From: Sphingomonadaceae bacterium | Lineage (GTDB): Bacteria > Pseudomonadota > Alphaproteobacteria > Sphingomonadales > Sphingomonadaceae | Length of the DNA stretch: 10,741 bases | NCBI GenBank assembly: GCA_009923795.1 | Contig: RFSU01000066.1 | Coordinates: 1-10,741, forward strand | Direction of reading: 5' to 3' | Shown: positions 1-5,140 of the stretch, piece by piece | How positions within the stretch are numbered: position 1 is the first letter of the stretch | Layout of the letters: each line of letters begins with the position of its first letter | Notes under the pieces: generated by a model | What the model was told of the DNA's origin: nothing | Seen by the model: only the letters and a program-made list of their open reading frames with translations | The model's database searches: none | Made by a program: the position numbers and the translations under genes

Positions 1-328
1 CACCGCGCAAAATGTCCAGCTTGCGCTTCGTCTCAGCACTCAGGCCCGGCGCCTGCATGTAGCGCGCGGCTTCGGTTGCATATTTCACCGACATTTCGGT
101 GCCTTCAGCCCCCACCTTCGCGGCCACGGCATCGGTATCATCGGTGATGTAGGTGTTGTTGATCCACTGAACCTGCGCATTGTAGATGGAGAAATCAAAC
201 AGCGTCTTTTCAGCCTCCGCAATGAATTTTTCAGCATCCGCCGCCGTCGGCGCGGCATCTGCCGCCAAAGCGGGCGTCGCAAAGGCCAGCGACAGGCCCA
301 GCGCAAGGGTGGAAACAAGGTTTTTCAT
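1..328 (-). CDS. M2-family peptidyl-dipeptidase (ACE-like), N-terminal fragment
   Basis: This is the first ~109 codons of a gene that continues past the left edge. The ATG (326-328) is preceded by a GGAGAG Shine-Dalgarno at good spacing. Residues 1-22 form a clear Sec signal peptide: MKN, then a Leu/Ala-rich core, then an ALA cleavage site before ADAAP, so the protein is exported to the periplasm. The mature N-terminus contains AQVQWINNTYITDDTDAVAA and later SVKYATEAARY and GLSAETKRKLDILRG. These match the start of bacterial M2 zinc metallopeptidases (angiotensin-converting-enzyme homologues), which remove C-terminal dipeptides. The HEXXH zinc motif would lie outside the window, so catalysis cannot be confirmed. 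A TTGACC at 381-386 (read on minus) could be a -35, but no convincing -10 follows it. Confidence 0.82.
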   Translation of the reverse strand, partial: MKNLVSTLALGLSLAFATPALAADAAPTAADAEKFIAEAEKTLFDFSIYNAQVQWINNTYITDDTDAVAAKVGAEGTEMSVKYATEAARYMQAPGLSAETKRKLDILRG

Positions 329-432
329 GCACACTCTCCAATTGGAATATGGGCGGACGCTAAGCCCCTAACTCTGCGCTGGTCAAGGCCCACCCCCCGC
401 TGTGACTTAAGCGACCGCAGGGCGCTTTATTC

Positions 433-1188
433 TCAAGCGGGAGAGCAGAGCGCGTCGCGCATCGCCACACCCAAATCTGGCTTGGTCACCGCACTCATAT
501 GATTGCCGGGGATGGGAACATAGCATCCTTGCGCCAGGATCTCGGCCAGCGCCTCGGCATGGCCATTATCCTGATCCTCTGTTCCGCAAATCACGGAGAT
601 GGGCACATCCCAACTGCGCAACGTGGCTTCATCGGTGCTGGCAAAACTATCTATCAACAGGTTGAGCGCAATCGGGTCTCCCCCGCTTGTTTTCAAAAAT
701 GCCTCGGCCATCCATTCGGGCGATCCCGTTTCATGGGTGCCAAGATTGGTCAGCACATGGCGGAAATAGCCCGCGCGTCGGTCCGCTGCGGTTAAACCCT
801 CCAGCCCCATGCCCGCGAAAATGGCGCGACCGGGCCGAAAGCCGAGCGCCATCATCCGTGCCAGCGTGCGCGCGCCGAGGGAGTATCCGGCGGCATCCAT
901 ATCGGTCAGGCCCAGATGCGCGATCAGGGCGAATTGATCCGCTGCCAAAATGTCTTTGGGGTAAGCGGCTGGATCATGCGGCTTGTCGCTTGCGCCATGC
1001 GCCCGCAAATCCGGCATGATGACCCGAAAGCCCGCATCCGCAATCGTCTGCGCGGTCGGCGCATATTTCATCCAATTGGTGTGCGCGTCCGACATATAGC
1101 CGTGAAGGAGGAGCAAAGGCCGCCCTTCCCCCAATTCATAATAAGCAAGGCGGACGCCATCGGGCGCGGTGAAGACATGCGGTGTCAT
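433..1188 (-). CDS. alpha/beta hydrolase
   Basis: A 251-aa cytoplasmic alpha/beta-hydrolase-fold protein with no signal peptide. The oxyanion-side motif LLLLHGY is at residues 25-31. The nucleophile elbow is G-Y-S-L-G with Ser103, the probable acid is Asp205 in GTEDQD, and the catalytic His is 230 in GNHMSAV. All three catalytic positions are present and in the usual order, and the length is typical of the family. The MPDLRAHGASDKP stretch at 58-70 is the usual conserved loop. The substrate cannot be read from the sequence; esterase, lactonase or C-C hydrolase are all possible. AAGGA lies upstream of the ATG. It sits 61 bp downstream of an isomerase gene on the same strand, so the two may be co-transcribed, although a palindrome lies between them. 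Confidence 0.88.
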   Translation of the reverse strand: MTPHVFTAPDGVRLAYYELGEGRPLLLLHGYMSDAHTNWMKYAPTAQTIADAGFRVIMPDLRAHGASDKPHDPAAYPKDILAADQFALIAHLGLTDMDAAGYSLGARTLARMMALGFRPGRAIFAGMGLEGLTAADRRAGYFRHVLTNLGTHETGSPEWMAEAFLKTSGGDPIALNLLIDSFASTDEATLRSWDVPISVICGTEDQDNGHAEALAEILAQGCYVPIPGNHMSAVTKPDLGVAMRDALCSPA

Positions 1189-1228
1189 GCGAGCATCCTT
1201 AAACCAGAATCAGTCCAGCTTTCTAGAG

Positions 1229-1255
1229 CCCGCCCCGCTGGCGGGAGGGCTAGCG
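1229..1255. repeat. REP-like palindrome at the 3' end of the isomerase gene
   Basis: Stem CCCGCC (1229-1234) pairs with GGCGGG (1240-1245) around a 5-nt loop. It is followed by GAGGGCTAGCGCC. The GGGAGGGCTAGCGC segment recurs at 2052-2065 next to asd, so this is a member of a local repeat family. On the minus strand the TAG stop of the isomerase gene (1250-1252) lies inside it. Confidence 0.6.
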
Positions 1256-1897
1256 CCGAACCAGCCCCTCTTGCTCCATCCGCCAGATCGCCATGTCGAT
1301 CCGGTCTTGCCCAAAAAACGGCTCCCCATTGAAAACCAGCGTCGGCACGCCCCAATGGCCAGACGCTTCCAGCGCGGCCTGGTTTTCGCCAATTTCTGCA
1401 TCCAACGCCTCGGCGTCTGCCAGCACCTCTGCATCCAGTTCCGCCAGAGTCAGCCCGGCGCGTTCGGCCGCACCTTTTAGATGATCGCCCTCATGCCAAT
1501 TTTCGGCACCCCCCCAGACAAGCTTGCCCACCTCATGACAAAAGGCCAGACTCTTGCCTCGGCGCGCAGCCGCTTGGCCAAGGCGTGTGAGGCGAAAGAT
1601 ATAGGGCTGATCCGCGGCAATCTTGCGCGTCGCTACATCCTGCACAATTGGGTCTGGCCGCGGCGGGCCAAAGGGAATGCCGTGAAAGGTGGCTACGCGA
1701 AACATGTCCAAAAACGTATAGCGCATCCAATTGGGGTGATTGCGTTCAAAAAAGTCCGGCTCGCGAATGGCAAGCGGATAAACCGGCCGCAGGTTGATCG
1801 TGACGTCATACGCATCCGCCAGCGCCCGATAGCGCGCCGTTGCAAGATAGCTATAGGGTGATCGAAACGACCAAAAAACATCAGCTGTCAAAGTCAT
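1250..1897 (-). CDS. 2-hydroxychromene-2-carboxylate isomerase-like protein (DsbA-family fold)
   Basis: A 215-aa protein of the HCCA isomerase / DsbA-like thioredoxin-fold family, related to NahD and kappa-class GSTs. The N-terminus MTLTADVFWSFRSPYSYLA carries the family S-P-Y-S-Y signature. Ser13, in RSPYS, is the likely glutathione-activating residue in place of the DsbA cysteine. The C-terminal GHWGVPTLVFNGEPFFGQDR (180-199) has the cis-proline loop (Pro185) and the FFGQDR motif. NahD itself isomerises 2-hydroxychromene-2-carboxylate in naphthalene breakdown, but many homologues have unknown substrates and nothing here suggests an aromatic-degradation cluster. The ATG at 1895-1897 is chosen because it matches the family start. 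An in-frame ATG at 1918 would add only a Gly-rich stub. The GGAGGG Shine-Dalgarno lies in a hairpin (see 1907-1954). The stop codon falls in a repeat element. Confidence 0.85.
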   Translation of the reverse strand: MTLTADVFWSFRSPYSYLATARYRALADAYDVTINLRPVYPLAIREPDFFERNHPNWMRYTFLDMFRVATFHGIPFGPPRPDPIVQDVATRKIAADQPYIFRLTRLGQAAARRGKSLAFCHEVGKLVWGGAENWHEGDHLKGAAERAGLTLAELDAEVLADAEALDAEIGENQAALEASGHWGVPTLVFNGEPFFGQDRIDMAIWRMEQEGLVRR

Positions 1898-1906
1898 AGC
1901 GGAAAC

Positions 1907-1954
1907 GCCCCCTCCCATTTGTTCTGTCCCCACAGTGTCGGATGGGAAGGGGGC
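1907..1954 (-). promoter_or_regulatory. long hairpin enclosing the isomerase Shine-Dalgarno
   Basis: GCCCCCTCCCAT (1907-1918) pairs with ATGGGAAGGGGGC (1942-1954) with a single bulged base, giving a 12-bp GC-rich stem. The loop holds a second small stem, CTGT (1924-1927) with ACAG (1932-1935), around four C/G bases. In the minus-strand mRNA the 3' arm contains the GGGAGGGGG purine tract that serves as the ribosome-binding site, and it ends nine bases before the ATG. Folding would hide the site. A regulatory role is inference; a non-functional palindromic repeat is the alternative. Confidence 0.45.
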
Positions 1955-1961
1955 TTGCAAG

Positions 1962-1975
1962 GGATAGAACTATCC
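1962..1975. promoter_or_regulatory. 14-nt inverted repeat upstream of the isomerase gene
   Basis: GGATAG and CTATCC form perfect 6-bp arms around AA. The repeat lies about 65-78 bases upstream of the isomerase ATG, where an operator could be, but no regulator gene is adjacent and no convincing promoter elements flank it. It may simply be chance. Confidence 0.25.
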
Positions 1976-1990
1976 GGGAGACCTTTACTC

Positions 1991-2013
1991 TATTCTCCCG
2001 CAGGCGGGAGGGG
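1991..2013. repeat. GC-rich palindromic repeat, copy 1 (of a tandem pair)
   Basis: TATT followed by CTCCCG-CAGG-CGGGAG (1995-2010) and GGG. The core and the TATTCTCCC lead are repeated 29 bases on. It lies between asd and the isomerase gene, about 55 bp beyond the asd stop. It resembles the small GC-rich intergenic palindromes common in sphingomonads. Confidence 0.65.
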
Positions 2014-2019
2014 CGCCCT

Positions 2020-2066
2020 TATTCTCCCCTCCCGCAGGCGGGAGGGGCTGGGGGAGGGCTAGCGCT
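2020..2066. repeat. GC-rich palindromic repeat, copy 2, abutting the asd stop
   Basis: The core CCCCTCCCGC-AG-GCGGGAGGGG (2026-2047) is a perfect 10-bp stem. It is followed by CTGGGGGAGGGCTAGCGC, which runs into the asd TAA (2066-2068). The tail GGGAGGGCTAGCGC is shared with the copy at 1229-1255. In the asd transcript this hairpin would form just after the stop codon and could protect or terminate the mRNA, although no U-tract follows it. Confidence 0.65.
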
Positions 2067-3091
2067 TACGCCTTCTTCAAATGGCGACGGCCCAACAGCT
2101 CCGCGATCTGCACCGCATTGAGCGCTGCGCCTTTGCGCAGATTGTCGGACACGCACCACAAAGCCAGACCGTTCTCTACGGTCGAATCCTCACGCACGCG
2201 GCTGACAAAAGTGGCGTAATCCCCCACGCACTCAACGGGCGTCACATAGCCGCCATCTTCGCGCTTATCGATCAGCATGACGCCCGGCGCTTCCCGCAGG
2301 ATCGCCTGAGCTTTCTTAGCTGAGAGTTCCTTTTCCATCTCAATATGCACGGCTTCCGAATGACCGACAAACACAGGCACGCGGACACAGGTGGCAATCA
2401 CCTTGACCTTGGGATCGAGGATCTTCTTGGTCTCAACGACCATCTTCCATTCTTCCTTGGTCGATCCATCGTCCAAAAACGCGTCGATATGGGGAATGAC
2501 GTTGAAGGCAATTTGCTTGGTGAACTTACGCGGCTCGGCGCTGTCGCCGACGAAGATGTTGCGCGACTGTTCAAACAGCTCGTCCATCCCCTCTTTGCCC
2601 GCGCCCGAAACGGACTGATAAGTGGCGACCACAACGCGCGTGATCGTCGCGGCATCGTGCAGCGGCTTGAGCGCCACAACCAGCTGCGCGGTCGAGCAAT
2701 TGGGGTTGGCGATGATGTTCTTCCGGCGATACCCATCAATGGCATCCGGGTTCACTTCCGGAACGATCAACGGCACATCCGGATCCATGCGGTAAAGCGA
2801 GCTATTGTCGATCACGACGCAGCCTGCTGCGGCCGCCTTGGGCGCGAAGATTGCCGTTGCATCGGACCCAATGGCGAACAACGCAATGTCCCAACCGGCC
2901 CAATCAAAATGTTCGATGTTCTGGACTTTCAGGGTTTTGCCAGTTTCGCCAAATTCAATGACATCGCCTTGCGACCGGGAAGAGGCGACGGCCGCCAGTT
3001 CCTCAATCGGAAATTCGCGTTCGGCCAGAATGTTCAGCATTTCCCGGCCCACATTGCCCGTGGCCCCAGCGACAACGACACGATAGCCCAT
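2066..3091 (-). CDS. asd: aspartate-semialdehyde dehydrogenase
   Basis: A 341-aa NADP-dependent cytosolic enzyme that reduces aspartyl-4-phosphate to aspartate semialdehyde, the branch point to lysine/diaminopimelate, threonine and methionine. The N-terminus MGYRVVVAGATGNVGREML holds the dinucleotide-binding GATGNVG motif (9-15). The catalytic cysteine is Cys132 in NPNCSTAQ, and the active-site His is about 244 in RVPVFVGHSEAVH. SVSGAGKEGMDEL (161-173) is a further family block. Length is normal. The ATG at 3089-3091 is preferred over an in-frame upstream ATG at 3121 because AAGGA sits 7 bases before it and the protein then begins at the Rossmann strand. It is a separate unit from rplS, since a strong terminator lies between them. 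DapF in the same window acts later in the lysine branch. Confidence 0.96.
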   Translation of the reverse strand: MGYRVVVAGATGNVGREMLNILAEREFPIEELAAVASSRSQGDVIEFGETGKTLKVQNIEHFDWAGWDIALFAIGSDATAIFAPKAAAAGCVVIDNSSLYRMDPDVPLIVPEVNPDAIDGYRRKNIIANPNCSTAQLVVALKPLHDAATITRVVVATYQSVSGAGKEGMDELFEQSRNIFVGDSAEPRKFTKQIAFNVIPHIDAFLDDGSTKEEWKMVVETKKILDPKVKVIATCVRVPVFVGHSEAVHIEMEKELSAKKAQAILREAPGVMLIDKREDGGYVTPVECVGDYATFVSRVREDSTVENGLALWCVSDNLRKGAALNAVQIAELLGRRHLKKA

Positions 3092-3116
3092 GGTCAGTTC
3101 CTTCAGTTCGTTTTCT

Positions 3117-3142
3117 GTCACCCCGGCACATGCAGGAATGAC
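3117..3142. repeat. imperfect 26-nt palindrome in the asd leader
   Basis: The ends GTCA and TGAC and the inner CC...GGC/GC...GG pair imperfectly around an ACAT centre. The pattern, GTCACCCCGGC opposite GCAGGAATGAC, resembles degenerate REP-type palindromes of proteobacteria. It lies about 26-51 bases upstream of the asd ATG. Confidence 0.4.
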
Positions 3143-3161
3143 GATGGTTCAATATCACATT

Positions 3162-3204
3162 CAAAAAGAAAGGGCCGGAACCCTAGTGTGGATCCCGGCC
3201 CTTT
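3162..3204 (-). terminator. intrinsic terminator after rplS
   Basis: In the minus-strand RNA, AAAGGGCCGG (3204-3195) pairs perfectly with CCGGCCCTTT (3178-3169), a 10-bp stem with a 16-nt loop. It is immediately followed by CTTTTT (3168-3163). It lies 33 bases beyond the rplS stop and is the expected end of the ffh/rpsP-rplS operon. It insulates asd from that operon. Confidence 0.88.
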
Positions 3205-3236
3205 CGGCTGTTCGGTTGTTACACGAACGTGCGGGA

Positions 3237-3638
3237 TCAGGCCTCGTCGGCCGTTTTCTTCGCAGCGTCGGTAATTCGCGTGTCACGACGTTCGGCAATA
3301 CGTGCCGATTTGCCGCGACGACCGCGCAGATAGTAAAGCTTGGCACGACGCACAGCGCCCTTACGGACGACTTCGATGCTGTCGATATTGGGCGAATAAA
3401 GCGGGAAGACACGCTCCACACCTTCGCCGAACGAAATCTTACGAACGGTGAAGTTCGACCCCATGCCCTTGTTCGAACGCGCAATGCAGACGCCTTCGTA
3501 ATTCTGGACGCGGGTACGCTCCCCTTCGACAACCTTCACACCGACACGCAGCGTATCGCCGGGACGGAAGTCAGGAGTCTTTTTGTCTGCGGTCAATTTT
3601 GCGATCTGTTCCGCTTCGATCTGTTGAATGAGGTTCAT
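3237..3638 (-). CDS. rplS: 50S ribosomal protein L19
   Basis: A 133-aa ribosomal protein that sits at the 30S-50S interface. The sequence MNLIQQIEAEQIAKL, then FRPGDTLRVGVKVVEGERTR, then RVQNYEGVCIARSNKGMGSNFTVRKIS, then ERVFPLYSPNIDSIEVVRKG and RRAKLYYLRGRRGKSARI, is textbook L19. The ~18-residue Lys/Ala/Glu C-terminal extension is common in alphaproteobacteria. It is the last gene of the operon, starting 6 bases after the trmD stop, with a strong terminator after it. A GAGGC-type Shine-Dalgarno precedes the ATG and overlaps the end of the spacer from trmD. Confidence 0.97.
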   Translation of the reverse strand: MNLIQQIEAEQIAKLTADKKTPDFRPGDTLRVGVKVVEGERTRVQNYEGVCIARSNKGMGSNFTVRKISFGEGVERVFPLYSPNIDSIEVVRKGAVRRAKLYYLRGRRGKSARIAERRDTRITDAAKKTADEA

Positions 3639-3644
3639 GATGCC

Positions 3645-4391
3645 TCACTTGTCCTTTTTGTTCTTGCGCCACGCGTCAGAGGCAGGCTGGTCCCGAACAC
3701 CATTATGGCGCTCCCAAAGGTCCGGCCTGCGTAACCGAGTATCATCTTCCGCCCGTTGTTTCCGCCAGGCGGCGATGTTCGCATGATCCCCCGATCGCAG
3801 CACTTCAGGGATCGTGCGCCCTTCCCACAAAGCAGGTCGGGTATAGTGAGGATATTCAAGAAGACCGTTTTCAAACGACTCCTCATCTCCACTTAAGGTT
3901 GCGCCCATTACGCCGGGGATCAACCGAATGCAAGCATCGAGCAGAGTCAAAGCCCCCATTTCCCCCCCGGAAAGCACGATATCCCCCATAGAGACCTGCT
4001 CAATCTCGGGTCGTGCCTCAAACAGCCGTTCATCAAAGCCCTCGAATCGCCCACACAGGATGATGACGCCGGGGCCACCAGCCAGCTCGCGAACCCGCGC
4101 CTGCGTGATCGGCGTGCCGCGCGGCGTCATGGCGAGGATGGGAATATTGCTGTGCTCCGACGTCACATGATCGACAGCGGCGGCCAGAACATCCACCTTC
4201 AACACCATCCCCGCCCCGCCGCCTGCGGGTGTATCATCCACGGTGCGATGCTTATCGGTCGCAAAGTCGCGGATCTGAACGGTGGAAAGCGCCCATTTCC
4301 CGTCCGCCAGCGCACGGCCCGCGATGGAATGCCCCAAGGGCCCCGGAAACATATCCGGATAGAGCGTCAGGATTTGAGCTTGGAAGGTCAT
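3645..4391 (-). CDS. trmD: tRNA (guanine-N1)-methyltransferase
   Basis: A 248-aa SPOUT-class enzyme that makes m1G37 in tRNAs reading CNN codons and so prevents +1 frameshifting. Motifs in order: TLYPDMFPGPLG (9-20), DFATDKHRTVDDTPAGGGAG (42-61), the knot segment ILCGRFEGFDER (111-122), SMGDIVLSGGE (134-144) and EYPHYTRPALWEG (179-191). Arg156 lines up with E. coli Arg154. The place of E. coli Asp169 appears to be Glu171 in EESF. The ATG at 4389-4391 is chosen because MTFQAQILTLYPDMF is the family start; an upstream in-frame ATG would reach back into vapC. Only a weak GAAAGA precedes it. Normally it follows rimM directly; here a toxin-antitoxin pair separates them and the gap from vapC is 40 bp. 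Confidence 0.96.
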   Translation of the reverse strand: MTFQAQILTLYPDMFPGPLGHSIAGRALADGKWALSTVQIRDFATDKHRTVDDTPAGGGAGMVLKVDVLAAAVDHVTSEHSNIPILAMTPRGTPITQARVRELAGGPGVIILCGRFEGFDERLFEARPEIEQVSMGDIVLSGGEMGALTLLDACIRLIPGVMGATLSGDEESFENGLLEYPHYTRPALWEGRTIPEVLRSGDHANIAAWRKQRAEDDTRLRRPDLWERHNGVRDQPASDAWRKNKKDK

Positions 4392-4430
4392 TTGGCGTCT
4401 TTCGGGACAGCAGGGTCGACAGTGGCGCGC

Positions 4431-4436
4431 ATTATA
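4431..4436 (-). promoter_or_regulatory. possible -10 element for trmD-rplS
   Basis: Read on the minus strand these bases are TATAAT, a perfect sigma-70 -10, overlapping the TAA stop of vapC. The -35 region at 16-18 nt spacing (CTGATG) is poor. If used, transcription would begin in the 40-bp vapC-trmD gap and free trmD-rplS from vapBC control. Confidence 0.3.
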
Positions 4437-4806
4437 CCGTCCAGTCTTCAATCATCAGGCCCGGAAGGTCCCCAAAATCAGCATGATTTCGTGTGATCAG
4501 CGTCAGGTTGAGGCTCAGCGCATGCGCCGCGATCAGGCGATCATAGCTGTGCCGTTTGAACGGCAGACGCGTAAAAACGCGCGCGGCAGCCGCATCAAAA
4601 TCCAGCAAGGGAATGTGGGTGACCAAAGCCTCCAACACCCCCTCAAGCGGCGGCTTCCCCCGATGGCTCCCATAAAGAATTTCGGCGAACACAATGGTGG
4701 AAAGCCCAATTTCTCCCTCGTCGCACGCGGCAACGCGGGCTTCAAGCTGGGGATAGGCTCCGGACACAAGATAGATGACGCTGTTTGCATCCAACATGTA
4801 GTTCAA
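4432..4806 (-). CDS. vapC: VapC-type PIN-domain toxin ribonuclease
   Basis: A 124-aa PIN-domain protein. VapC toxins are Mg2+-dependent endoribonucleases, and several studied ones cut tRNA or 23S rRNA. The acidic residues expected of the active site are present: Asp6 in MLDANSVIYLV, Glu42 in VFAEILYG, Asp89 in SYDRLIAAHAL, and the TRNHADF segment (105-111) with Asp110. The C-terminus ends GLMIEDWTV, as in FitB/VapC relatives. It looks intact. The start taken is TTG (4806-4804), which overlaps the antitoxin TGA as TTGA and gives MNYMLDAN, the usual spacing to the first Asp. An ATG three codons in (4797) is an alternative. Translational coupling to the antitoxin is likely. Its RNA target cannot be inferred. 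Confidence 0.9.
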   Translation of the reverse strand: MNYMLDANSVIYLVSGAYPQLEARVAACDEGEIGLSTIVFAEILYGSHRGKPPLEGVLEALVTHIPLLDFDAAAARVFTRLPFKRHSYDRLIAAHALSLNLTLITRNHADFGDLPGLMIEDWTV

Positions 4807-5084
4807 CGGTCAGCGCCTGACTTATCCAGCAAATGCCAATCCAGCTCCCGATGCTCAAACTCGCGCAATTCGGGTGGTATTGGCTTCAACCAAGGGGCCT
4901 TGCCTGCAAAGCCGCTAATGTCAATTTTGCGCTTGGTGGCATCGACTGGCTCTACGCGAAAAGCCATCGGGCCTTCGCGCACCATGCGCATTTCCGTGCC
5001 TTCGGTCATGCCCAAGCCTTTGGGAAGGCGCAGTGCGACCGAATTTCCGGATTTGAAAACTTTGCCTCGATATTCGTCGGTCAT
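4803..5084 (-). CDS. vapB: AbrB/MazE-family antitoxin (VapB)
   Basis: A 93-aa antitoxin paired with the PIN toxin. Residues 7-35 (GKVFKSGNSVALRLPKGLGM, then TEGTEMRMV) form a swapped-hairpin SpoVT/AbrB DNA-binding domain with the canonical K-S-G-N-S-V-A-L-R-L-P core. The C-terminal part, with Trp65, Pro-rich LKPIPPEL and FEHRELDWHLLDK, is the expected flexible toxin-binding segment. Such proteins neutralise the toxin and, with it, repress their own promoter. The ATG at 5082-5084 has a strong AGGAG 8 bases upstream. A 21-nt palindrome 13 bp upstream is the probable binding site. The gene starts 33 bp after the rimM stop, and its TGA overlaps the toxin start. Confidence 0.92.
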   Translation of the reverse strand: MTDEYRGKVFKSGNSVALRLPKGLGMTEGTEMRMVREGPMAFRVEPVDATKRKIDISGFAGKAPWLKPIPPELREFEHRELDWHLLDKSGADR

Positions 5085-5097
5085 GAGCGCGACTCCT

Positions 5098-5118
5098 GTA
5101 TATACATCATGTATATAC
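5098..5118. promoter_or_regulatory. palindromic operator of vapBC
   Basis: A perfect 21-nt palindrome: GTATATACAT, a central C, then ATGTATATAC. It lies between the vapB Shine-Dalgarno (5092-5096) and the rimM stop codon, whose last base is position 5118. AT-rich palindromes of this kind upstream of AbrB-type antitoxins are typical autorepression sites. The -10 hexamer lies inside one arm, so bound VapB(C) would block RNA polymerase. Confidence 0.8.
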
Positions 5119-5140
5119 TAGATCGCAAAAGCAGCGTCAA
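5112..5140 (-). promoter_or_regulatory. sigma-70-like promoter of vapBC
   Basis: On the minus strand, TTGACG (5140-5135) is followed after exactly 17 bases by TATATA (5117-5112). The -35 lies within the last codons of rimM and the -10 within the operator palindrome. The -35 has one mismatch to TTGACA, and the -10 has two mismatches to TATAAT. Start of transcription would fall around 5105, just ahead of the AGGAG of vapB. Confidence 0.6.

Noticed and set aside
407..430. Possible terminator after the alpha/beta hydrolase gene (AAGCG...CGCTT)
   Set aside because: The stem is only 5 bp with a 9-nt loop and no T-run follows on the minus strand.
1991..2066. CRISPR-like array
   Set aside because: Only two palindromic copies with a spacer of a few bases; no regular repeat-spacer pattern and no cas genes.
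2345..3274. A 309-codon plus-strand frame opposite asd
   Set aside because: Shadow of asd running through the terminator and leader; no family resemblance.
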